Made by a program: the position numbers and the translations under genes
Shown: one piece after another, positions 32,243 through 38,483 of the stretch
Layout of the letters: each line of letters opens with the position of its first letter
How positions within the stretch are numbered: position 1 is the stretch's first letter
Notes under the pieces: model-generated
The model's input: the letters and a program-made list of their open reading frames with translations, nothing else
Told to the model about the DNA's origin: nothing
The model's database searches: none
Source of the DNA: Burkholderiales bacterium
GTDB taxonomy: Bacteria; Pseudomonadota; Gammaproteobacteria; Burkholderiales; Casimicrobiaceae
Reading direction: 5' to 3'
Assembly: GCA_017880805.1 (NCBI GenBank)
Contig: JADGRP010000182.1
Coordinates: forward strand, 1 to 38,483
DNA length: 38,483 nt

Positions 32243-32617
32243 ATGCCAGTCAAGAAACCAGCGCCTGGCGAACTCGAGGCCATCGAGACCGCAAGCCGCG
32301 ACGAGGTGGAGGCGTTGCAGTTGCAGCGTTTGAAGTGGACGCTGCGGCACGCCTACGACAACGTCGCGCATTGCCGCGCCGGCTTCGACGCCGCGGGCGT
32401 TCGACCGGACGATCTTCGAACGCTCGGCGATCTGGCCAGGTTTCCGTTCACGATCAAGACCGATCTTCGTGATCACTATCCGTTTGGCATGTTCGCCGTG
32501 CCGCGCGAGCAGGTGGTGCGCATCCATGCGTCGAACAGGCCACTCTGCGTGGTTCAGATGCGCACTCGCACCGTTACAACATATAAACTAACCGCCGAGC
32601 GATTCACCGGGCAATAG
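32243..32617 (+). pseudogene. paaK: truncated phenylacetate-CoA ligase PaaK (N-terminal fragment)
   Basis: A 124-residue frame. Residues 1-97 match the PaaK N-terminus (LQLQRLKWTLRHAYDNVAH, FPFTIKTDLRDHYPFGMFAVPRE, VVRIHAS). A normal PaaK then continues with the SSGTTGKPT ATP-binding loop and about 310-340 more residues. Here the sequence changes after Ser97 (codon ending at 32533) to 27 unrelated residues and stops. The other two forward frames beyond this point do not resume PaaK, so this is a deletion or rearrangement, not a frameshift. With no AMP-binding domain the fragment cannot activate phenylacetate. The break point adjoins the hpaG genes, 62 bases from the stop. A ligase encoded elsewhere would be needed for the pathway. 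Confidence 0.88.
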
Positions 32618-32679
32618 ACCGTGACCTGTCCGCTGGCGCGTGTGTCGGCACGGCAGTTGAAAAACCTTAGGAGCCTCTG

Positions 32680-33465
32680 GTGCCGGTAGTGATGGCAAGA
32701 ACTCGGTTCATGGCGCAGCCAGAACGCTTCGAGGTCGATCCGCTTTCCGGCTCGATACGCAGCGGTGGAAAGACGCTCGGCATGAATGAACTTCAGTGGG
32801 ACATGCCGACACGCGGCGCCGTTTATGGCGTGCTGATGAATTATCGCGGCGTTCTCGACGCCCTTGACGCCGCCGGTGGAGAGTCATCTGCCCCGCCTCG
32901 GGCGCCTGTCCTTTTCGTGAAGCCGGCCAATACATGGATTGCCTACGGCGACGCGATACCGGTTCCGGAGGACGTGGAATGCATCGAAGCAGGCGCGGCG
33001 CTTGGCATTGTGATGGGCAAGACCGCGTGCCGCGTGGCTGCCGTCGATGCGCTCAACTTTGTCGCCGGCTATACCATCGTCAACGATGTATGCGAGCCGC
33101 ACCAGAGTTATGACCGTCCGGCGACGCGCCAGCGCTGTCGCGACGGCTTTTGCGCCATCGGCCCCTGGGTCATGCCGAAGCAATCGGTACCGTCGCCGGA
33201 CAGGCTGACGCTACGCGTGCTGGTCAACGGCGTGCTCCGGACGGAGAACACCACCGCGAACATGATCCGTTCGGTGGCGACGCTGATCGCCGACGTGACC
33301 GAATTCGTCACCCTGTCGGCGGGCGACATTCTGCATACGGGCGTGCCCGAGAACGCTCCGAGAATCGCCGCCGGCGATCGAGTGCGCATCGAGTTCGACC
33401 GCATTGGAGCGCTCGAGAATCGCGTCGTCGCCGAACGTGAGCTCATGACGGGCGGGTCGCGGTGA
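32680..33465 (+). CDS. hpaG1: HpaG1-type FAH-family isomerase/decarboxylase subunit
   Basis: A 261-residue FAH-fold protein resembling the N-terminal half of HpaG/HpcE: GVLMNYRGVLDALD, LFVKPANTWIAYGDAIPVP, GYTIVNDVCEPHQSYDRPATRQRCRDGFCAIGPW. In the homoprotocatechuate pathway HpaG decarboxylates and isomerises the ring-cleavage product. The Glu-x-Glu metal pair is replaced (AGAALGIVMG), as I recall is usual for this half of the fused enzyme. The start is the GTG at 32680, with AGGAG at 32669-32673 six bases upstream; an ATG at 32692 is an alternative. The stop overlaps the start of hpaG2. Whether the true substrate is a homoprotocatechuate product is unproven, since other hpa genes are absent. 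Confidence 0.82.
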   Translation: MPVVMARTRFMAQPERFEVDPLSGSIRSGGKTLGMNELQWDMPTRGAVYGVLMNYRGVLDALDAAGGESSAPPRAPVLFVKPANTWIAYGDAIPVPEDVECIEAGAALGIVMGKTACRVAAVDALNFVAGYTIVNDVCEPHQSYDRPATRQRCRDGFCAIGPWVMPKQSVPSPDRLTLRVLVNGVLRTENTTANMIRSVATLIADVTEFVTLSAGDILHTGVPENAPRIAAGDRVRIEFDRIGALENRVVAERELMTGGSR

Positions 33466-34250
33466 AGCGCGCCCGCGTCGCGTATCTCGGGGCAGTGCAC
33501 GATGCGGTTGAAGAGGAGGGCCGGCTAAGGCTCGCAGACGGACGCCTGATTGACGAATCCGCAGTGGTATGGCTGCCGCCGCTGCCGACGACCACGCGGC
33601 CACGTACGATTTTTGCCGTGGAGATGAACTACACCGACTATTCCAAGGAGCTCGCGTTCAAGGCGCCGGATGAGCCGCTGGTTTTTGTCAAAGGACCCGG
33701 CACTCTGGTCGGACATCGCGGCGAGACGCGCCGCCCTGCGGACGCCACCTACATGCACTACGCATGTGAGCTCGCGGTGGTCATCGGCAAGACCGCGCGG
33801 CGGGTCACTCGAACCGACGCTTACGAGTACGTGCAGGGATATACGGTGGCCAACGATTACTTGGTTCGCGACTATCTCGAAAACAACTATCCGCCCAATC
33901 TCCGCGCTGCCGGCCGAGACGCCTGCACGCCGCTGGGGCCCTGGCTGGTCGACGCGGCTGATGTCCGCGACCCGATGAATCTGCGCCTGCGAACGCTGAT
34001 CAACGGCGGGATCACGCAGCAGGGCAGCACCCGGGACATGGTCTTCGACATCCGCTTTCTGATCGCCTATCTCAGCGCGTTCATGACGCTCTTTGCCGGC
34101 GACGTGATCCTTACCGGAACCCCCGATGGCCTGGTCGGCGTTCAGGATGGCGACGAGGTGGTGACCGAAATCGATGGCATCGGGCGTTTGAGCAACACGA
34201 TCGTCGGCGCCTCGTCGGTTCCCTATGCGCCCGGGTCGCGTCACGGCTAA
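33462..34250 (+). CDS. hpaG2: HpaG2-type FAH-family isomerase/decarboxylase subunit, altered metal site
   Basis: A 262-residue FAH-fold protein like the C-terminal half of HpaG/HpcE: TIFAVEMNYTDYSKEL, FVKGPGTLVGHRG, GYTVANDYLVRDYLENNYPPNLR, LTGTPDGLVG. In the family the Mg site is Glu-x-Glu plus Asp. Here the segment reads HYACELAVVIGK, so the first Glu is Ala101 (codon GCA at 33762-33764), while Glu103 and Asp132 remain with the normal 29-residue spacing. This may lower or change activity. GTG start at 33462 overlaps the hpaG1 stop (GTGA), so the pair is coupled and probably forms a hetero-oligomer. Confidence 0.83.
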   Translation: MKRARVAYLGAVHDAVEEEGRLRLADGRLIDESAVVWLPPLPTTTRPRTIFAVEMNYTDYSKELAFKAPDEPLVFVKGPGTLVGHRGETRRPADATYMHYACELAVVIGKTARRVTRTDAYEYVQGYTVANDYLVRDYLENNYPPNLRAAGRDACTPLGPWLVDAADVRDPMNLRLRTLINGGITQQGSTRDMVFDIRFLIAYLSAFMTLFAGDVILTGTPDGLVGVQDGDEVVTEIDGIGRLSNTIVGASSVPYAPGSRHG

Positions 34251-34253
34251 TTC

Positions 34254-35234
34254 ATGAAGGTCACGATTTTCGGCGCCGGCGCCATCGGCGGTTTTCTCGG
34301 CACGCGACTGGCGCAAAGCGGCTGTGAGGTCGCGGCCATCGCCCGCGGCGCGACCGCCGCAGCGCTGCGCGCACACGGCTGGCGCTTGCAGACGGGCGGC
34401 ACCTTGGTCGCCGTGCCGGCACGCGTCGCCGAACAGCCGAGCGAGCTCGGGCCGCAGGATCTGGTCGTGGTCGCCGTGAAGGGGCCGGCGCTCGCCAGCA
34501 TCGCGGCGGCGATTTCGCCTTTGCTCGATCGCGATACGGTGGTGATGAGCGCGATGAACGGCGTCCCGTGGTGGTTCTTTCACGAGTTTGGCGGCGAGTA
34601 CGCAGGCACGCAGATCGCGTCGATCGATCCCGATGGATCGATTGCCGCGGGCATTCCCGCTCGCCACGTCGTCGGCTGCGTCGTTCATGCGGCGTGTGCG
34701 AGCCTGGAACCCGGGCTCACGCGGCACAACGTCGGCAATCGCCTGATCATCGGCGAGCCGCGCGGTGGCGACTCGCCGCGGGTGCGTGCGGTGGCGCAGA
34801 CGCTCTCCCACGCTGGCTTCGACGTGGAGGTCTCCGCCTGCATCCAACGCGACGTCTGGTACAAATTGTGGGGCAACATGACCATGAATCCGGTCTCGGC
34901 GCTCACCGGCGCAACGGTCGACCGGGTACTCGACGATCCCCTCGTCAATGGTTTTTGTCTCGAGGTGATGCGAGAGGCGGCGGCAATCGGCGCGAGAATC
35001 GGCTGTCCAATCGAGCAAAGCGGGCAGGATCGCAACGCCATCACGCGAAAACTGGGAGCATTCAAGACCTCGATGCTGCAGGACGTCGAAGCCGGCAAGC
35101 CGGTCGAGATCGACGTGCTGCTGTCCGCGGTGCGCGAAATCGGGCAGAAGGTCGGCGAGCGAACGCCGCAGCTGGATGCGTTGCTTGGCCTTTCGCGCCT
35201 GCAGGCCAGAATGCGGGGCCTCTATCCCGGCTGA
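34254..35234 (+). CDS. ketopantoate reductase (ApbA/PanE) family oxidoreductase
   Basis: A 326-residue NADP-dependent oxidoreductase. The dinucleotide fold opens FGAGAIGGFLGTRLA (about 5-19). The C-terminal domain holds the catalytic Lys in WYKLWGNMTMNPVSALTGAT and the substrate-binding block MLQDVEAGKPVEIDVLLSA. True PanE reduces 2-dehydropantoate for coenzyme A synthesis. This copy starts 3 bases after hpaG2 within a catabolic unit, so a role in reducing another 2-oxo acid from aromatic breakdown is more likely. I therefore leave the gene symbol blank. Confidence 0.87.
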   Translation: MKVTIFGAGAIGGFLGTRLAQSGCEVAAIARGATAAALRAHGWRLQTGGTLVAVPARVAEQPSELGPQDLVVVAVKGPALASIAAAISPLLDRDTVVMSAMNGVPWWFFHEFGGEYAGTQIASIDPDGSIAAGIPARHVVGCVVHAACASLEPGLTRHNVGNRLIIGEPRGGDSPRVRAVAQTLSHAGFDVEVSACIQRDVWYKLWGNMTMNPVSALTGATVDRVLDDPLVNGFCLEVMREAAAIGARIGCPIEQSGQDRNAITRKLGAFKTSMLQDVEAGKPVEIDVLLSAVREIGQKVGERTPQLDALLGLSRLQARMRGLYPG

Positions 35235-35269
35235 TGAACGGAACCATGCATAGCGCGTCAACGGTCGTT

Positions 35270-35297
35270 TGACGGTCACGATTTTGATTGCTACTGT
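35270..35297 (+). promoter_or_regulatory. candidate sigma-70 promoter upstream of the MBL-fold gene
   Basis: TTGACG at 35270-35275 and TACTGT at 35292-35297 are separated by 16 bases. They lie in the 174-base gap between the PanE-like gene and the MBL-fold gene. The pair would start a separate MBL/monooxygenase/DUF2783/hmgA transcript. Confidence 0.5.
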
Positions 35298-35408
35298 GCA
35301 AGCGGCCTATCAGCGCACATGGCGCCAAGCCATGCGCGCCGTACAGTACGAAATCGGCCGCGCCTGCACGACGATCGGCACACGCCAGCCCAACACCGGA
35401 GCGCATCG

Positions 35409-36362
35409 ATGAGTGACAAGAAATTCGCTTCGCAAGCCGACCTCGAGGAAAAGACGATCAGCTTCGACAAGCTGTCCGATCATGCGTATGCGTACACCGC
35501 AGAGGGCGACCCGAACACCGGCATTATCGTCGGCGATGACGCGGTGATGGTGATCGACACGCAGGCGACGCCGGTCATGGCGCAGGACGTCGTCCGCCGC
35601 ATCCGCGAGGTGACGAGCAAGCCGATCAAGTACGTCGTGCTCTCGCACTACCACGCGGTGCGCGTTCTCGGCGCATCCGGGTACAAACCCGAGCACATCA
35701 TCGCCAGCCGCGACACCTACGACCTGATCGTCGAGCGCGGCGAGGCCGACATGAAAAGCGAGATCGAGCGCTTTCCACGGCTCTTTCGCGCGGTCGAGTC
35801 GGTTCCCGGGCTGACCTGGCCGACGCTGATATTCGAGCAGCACATGACGCTCTGGCTCGGCAAGCTTCGGGTCGAGATCATGCAGCTCGGCCGCGGCCAC
35901 ACCAAGGGCGACACCGTCGTCTGGCTGCCGCAGGAAAGGATCCTGTTCTCCGGCGATCTTGTGGAATACGGCGCGACGCCCTACACCGGCGACGCGTATC
36001 TGACCGATTGGCCCGCGACGCTGGACGCAATCGCGGATCTCGAGCCTTTGAAGCTCGTGCCCGGGCGAGGCTCCTCGTTGATGAATCCCGTCCAGGTCAA
36101 GGCGGGTCTCGAGGGCACACGCTCATTCGTCAGTGAAATGTTCAGCGCCGTGAAGCGTAGCGCTGCCGCCGGAAACGATCTGCGCACCGTCTACAAGGAA
36201 ACGTATGCGATGCTCAAGCCGAAGTTCGGAAATTGGGTCATTTTCGACCACTGCCTTCCGTTCGACGTGACGCGGGCGTACGACGAAGCGACACAATATC
36301 GCGATCCGCGCATCTGGACCGCGGAGCGCGACAAGGCGATGTGGGAGTCCCTGGAAGGCTAG
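35409..36362 (+). CDS. MBL-fold protein lacking the second zinc site
   Basis: A 317-residue metallo-beta-lactamase-fold protein. In hydrolytic members the motif HxHxDH is followed by later His, Asp and His ligands. Here the motif reads H80-Y-H82-A-V84-R85, with His164 (GRGHTKGD) and Asp183 (FSGDLVE) present, but the final PGHG is PGR220G. The Zn1 ligands (His80, His82, His164) are therefore intact, while three ligands of the Zn2 site are Val, Arg and Arg. One-metal or altered chemistry is expected. GGAG at 35398-35401 supports the ATG at 35409. The gene lies in the homogentisate-type cluster next to a flavin monooxygenase, so it may act on a lactone or thioester of that route; the substrate is unknown. 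Confidence 0.88.
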   Translation: MSDKKFASQADLEEKTISFDKLSDHAYAYTAEGDPNTGIIVGDDAVMVIDTQATPVMAQDVVRRIREVTSKPIKYVVLSHYHAVRVLGASGYKPEHIIASRDTYDLIVERGEADMKSEIERFPRLFRAVESVPGLTWPTLIFEQHMTLWLGKLRVEIMQLGRGHTKGDTVVWLPQERILFSGDLVEYGATPYTGDAYLTDWPATLDAIADLEPLKLVPGRGSSLMNPVQVKAGLEGTRSFVSEMFSAVKRSAAAGNDLRTVYKETYAMLKPKFGNWVIFDHCLPFDVTRAYDEATQYRDPRIWTAERDKAMWESLEG

Positions 36363-36412
36363 TGGGGCGGTGGAGGTATGGACTCGCTTCCACGAATTAG
36401 CGCGCATTCCAA

Positions 36413-38071
36413 GTGAAGACCTACGCCAATCCGATCTATTCCTGTGCCGTGCCGGCCGAGTTGAGCGGCACGCCGCATCACTGGCCCGTGGTCGTCGTCG
36501 GCGCCGGTCCGGTCGGTCTTTGCGCCGCAATCGATCTCGCGCAGCGCGGAATCGATGTGCTGGTGCTCGATGAAGACAATACCGTCAGCATCGGTTCGCG
36601 CGCCATCTGCTGGGCCAAGCGGACGCTGGAAATTCTCGACCGCCTTGGATGCGGGGATCGCATCGTCGACAAGGGCGTCGAATGGAACGTGGGCAGGGTC
36701 TTTTTCAGGGACGAGCAGATCTACCAATTCGACCTGCTGCCGGAAGCCGGCCACCGTCGCCCGGCGTTCATCAATCTCCAACAGTACTGGGTGGAGCAAT
36801 TTCTGGTCGAGCAATGTGCCTCGCTGCCCCAGGCCGAGGTGCGCTGGCAAAACAAGGTCGTCGGAGTGACGCCTGAGCGCGATCGTGTCGCCATCCGCGT
36901 CGCTGCGCCCGAGGGGGAATATACCGTCCACACCGATTGGCTGATCGTCGCCGACGGCGCGCGAAGCCCGGTCCGGGGCATGCTCGGCCTCGAATGCGAG
37001 GGGCTGGCATTCCGTGATCGCTTTCTGATTGCTGACGTGCTCATGCACTCGGATTTTCCGAGTGAACGGTGGTTCTGGTTCGATCCTCCTTTTCACCGCA
37101 ACCAATCGGCGCTGCTGCACCGGCAGGCGGACAATGTCTGGCGCATCGATTTTCAACTCGGCCCCGATGCGGATCCCGACGAGGAAAAGAAGCCCGAGAA
37201 GATCATGCCGCGCCTGCGCGCGATGCTCGGAGAGAAGGCAGAATTCGAAATCGAATGGGCGAGCGTTTACACCTTCCAGTGCCGGCGCATGCGCTCGTTT
37301 CGCCATGGTCGCGCGTTGTTCGTGGGCGACGCCGCGCACCTGGTGTCTCCGTTCGGCGCGCGGGGCGCGAACAGCGGCATTCAGGATGTCGACAATCTGA
37401 TCTGGAAGCTGGAGCTGGTGATGGCAGGACTCGCGCCGGAATCGCTTCTGGACAGTTACGACACCGAGCGCGCGTTCGCGGCCGACGAGAACATCCGGCA
37501 CTCGACGCGAAGCACCGACTTCATAACGCCCAAGAGCGAGGCGAGCAGGGCGTTCCGCGACGCGGCGCTGCTGCTCGCCAAGCATTACGCGTTCGCACGT
37601 CGCCTCGTCAATAGCGGCCGCTTGTCGCTGCCGACCACCTTTGACGCCTCCCCACTCAACACCCGAGACGCAGAACCGTTTGCGGGCGCCGTAGCGCTAG
37701 GCGGACCGGCGGTCGACGCTCCCGTCGAAGGGCCGCGTGGCGTTTGGCTGCTGTCGTATCTGGAGGGAGGGTTTACGCTAATGGTGTTCGGCGCTTCACC
37801 GCCGGCGGCCGCGACCGAGGCGTTGGCCAACGATGCCATTCCGTGCAATGTGGTGCGGGTCGGCGGCAGACCCGAGGCCGGGGGATCCTGGATCGAAGAC
37901 AGGGAGCGCCTGGTCGCAGCGCGTTATGATGGCCAACCGGGAACGTGCTATCTGTTCCGGCCGGACCAGCACCTGTGCGCCCGCTGGCGCAGCTTCGATT
38001 TGCAATCGGTGCGCAAGGCGATCGCGTGCGCGACGGGCTTGGGCTATGTCGCGGCGAGGGAGGCAGCGTGA
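36413..38071 (+). CDS. FAD-dependent aromatic hydroxylase (MhpA/PHBH family)
   Basis: A 552-residue class A flavoprotein monooxygenase. The FAD site is VVVVGAGPVGLCAAIDLAQRG (about 26-46), the second FAD motif is IVADGARSPVRG and the third is LFVGDAAHLVSPFGARGANSGIQD. The C-terminal 150 residues form a thioredoxin-like extension typical of MhpA relatives. These enzymes hydroxylate a phenol ring using NAD(P)H and O2. Placement just before hmgA suggests that the product may be homogentisate, for example from 3-hydroxyphenylacetate; this is an inference. GTG start at 36413; the upstream gene ends 50 bases before. Its stop overlaps the start of the DUF2783 gene. Confidence 0.88.
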   Translation: MKTYANPIYSCAVPAELSGTPHHWPVVVVGAGPVGLCAAIDLAQRGIDVLVLDEDNTVSIGSRAICWAKRTLEILDRLGCGDRIVDKGVEWNVGRVFFRDEQIYQFDLLPEAGHRRPAFINLQQYWVEQFLVEQCASLPQAEVRWQNKVVGVTPERDRVAIRVAAPEGEYTVHTDWLIVADGARSPVRGMLGLECEGLAFRDRFLIADVLMHSDFPSERWFWFDPPFHRNQSALLHRQADNVWRIDFQLGPDADPDEEKKPEKIMPRLRAMLGEKAEFEIEWASVYTFQCRRMRSFRHGRALFVGDAAHLVSPFGARGANSGIQDVDNLIWKLELVMAGLAPESLLDSYDTERAFAADENIRHSTRSTDFITPKSEASRAFRDAALLLAKHYAFARRLVNSGRLSLPTTFDASPLNTRDAEPFAGAVALGGPAVDAPVEGPRGVWLLSYLEGGFTLMVFGASPPAAATEALANDAIPCNVVRVGGRPEAGGSWIEDRERLVAARYDGQPGTCYLFRPDQHLCARWRSFDLQSVRKAIACATGLGYVAAREAA

Positions 38072-38349
38072 CGCCGCATTTGCCCTCCGGTACGGTCGTG
38101 AGTTCACTAAACACGCAGCCGAATATTCCGGCGCCGGACGACTTCTATCAGGAGCTGGTCGACATGCACCGCGATCTGTCGGAGAAGCAGAGCGCGCTGG
38201 TCAACGCAAAGCTGATCCTGCTGCTCGCCAACCACGTGGGCGATCTTGCGGTCTTGCGCGAGGCCATGCGAGCGGCGCGGCAGGACATGGCACCGGAAGC
38301 GAACGGCGACGGGACCACGAGGTTGGCATCAAGTGAGATCCTCAGGTGA
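38068..38349 (+). CDS. DUF2783 family small protein
   Basis: A 93-residue protein whose central block, DDFYQELVDMHRDLSEKQSA followed by LVNAKLILLLANHVGDLAVLREAMRAAR, is the DUF2783 signature. It is predicted to be all-helical and cytoplasmic. The family is usually encoded with a flavin monooxygenase and homogentisate dioxygenase, as here; no function is established, and an accessory role to the monooxygenase is a guess. The start is taken as the GTG at 38068, overlapping the monooxygenase stop (GTGA); a GTG at 38098 is an alternative. Confidence 0.85.
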   Translation: MTPHLPSGTVVSSLNTQPNIPAPDDFYQELVDMHRDLSEKQSALVNAKLILLLANHVGDLAVLREAMRAARQDMAPEANGDGTTRLASSEILR

Positions 38350-38379
38350 CATACTCAGCTGACATCAAATGAGAGCGGG

Positions 38380-38483
38380 ATGAAAACCACTACCACCGGG
38401 TGGCAAAGCGAGGCGGCGCCTATCGCGGAGCAGCACGCGGCGTTGAGCTACCAGTCAGGCTTCGGCAACGAGTTCGCCACCGA
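38380..38483 (+). CDS. hmgA: homogentisate 1,2-dioxygenase, N-terminal fragment cut by window end
   Basis: Only the first 34 codons are in the window. The peptide begins MKTTTTGWQSEAAP and reaches YQSGFGNEFAT, the strongly conserved HmgA opening motif. HmgA is an iron(II) dioxygenase that cleaves the homogentisate ring to maleylacetoacetate. The start is 30 bases after the DUF2783 gene, with a GAGAG about 5 bases upstream, consistent with the same operon. The rest of the gene, and any hmgB/hmgC, lie outside. Confidence 0.9.
   Translation, partial: MKTTTTGWQSEAAPIAEQHAALSYQSGFGNEFAT

Noticed and set aside
32534-32617. Frameshift as the cause of the paaK break
   Set aside because: I translated the two other forward frames after the divergence point; neither gives the expected SSGTTGKP loop or later PaaK sequence.
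33525-35279. Minus-strand open frame of about 580 codons across hpaG2 and the PanE-like gene
   Set aside because: It spans two well-supported plus-strand genes and their junction, and has no recognisable domain. It results from codon bias.

Overview
The window looks like a high-GC chromosomal segment from a betaproteobacterium, probably of or near the Burkholderiales. The basis is gene content: a paaABCDE oxygenase cluster with a stand-alone paaN, hpaG-type genes beside the start of homogentisate dioxygenase, a RhlE-type helicase and dispersed CGTCAT-ended palindromes. I see no rRNA, tRNA, CRISPR array, phage gene or transposase, and the genus cannot be named from what is visible.

Layout. 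1-2.7 kb: a DUF1800 gene cut by the window edge and its DUF1501 partner, both probably exported. 2.9-7.0 kb: a secreted beta-propeller/cupredoxin fusion, an AlsS-type ThDP enzyme and a LysR regulator. 7.2-9.9 kb: a small CsbD-family protein with a clear terminator and a membrane diguanylate cyclase. 10.0-11.5 kb: a lytic transglycosylase and an SRPBCC protein, divergently transcribed. 11.7-15.8 kb: a four-gene ABC importer. It converges on a two-gene minus-strand unit (15.8-18.5 kb) that fits the last two steps of a Weimberg-type pentonate pathway. 18.8-21.2 kb: an Asp-rich small protein, a DEAD-box helicase behind a long leader, and a small helix-hairpin-helix protein. 21.3-24.0 kb: a class III cyclase fused to an NB-ARC-type ATPase and a TPR-rich tail.

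24.1-38.5 kb is an aromatic-acid catabolic supercluster. Divergent paaX and paaA share a 111-base promoter region with an imperfect palindrome. The genes then run paaA-B-C-D, [repeat], paaE-paaN-paaG, [repeat], paaI, paaK, hpaG1, hpaG2, a ketopantoate-reductase-like gene, an MBL-fold gene, an FAD monooxygenase, a DUF2783 gene and the first codons of hmgA. The first half covers phenylacetyl-CoA epoxidation and part of ring processing. The second half resembles the homogentisate/homoprotocatechuate branch. The two halves meet at a broken paaK whose reading frame stops being PaaK after about 97 codons.

Points most worth a second look: the truncated phenylacetate-CoA ligase at the junction; an MBL-fold protein that keeps the Zn1 ligands but has lost three Zn2 ligands; an HpaG2 with Ala for the first metal-binding Glu; and four palindromic intergenic elements in two inverted pairs that bracket gene blocks. 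I did not find an obviously new multi-gene defence or mobile system.
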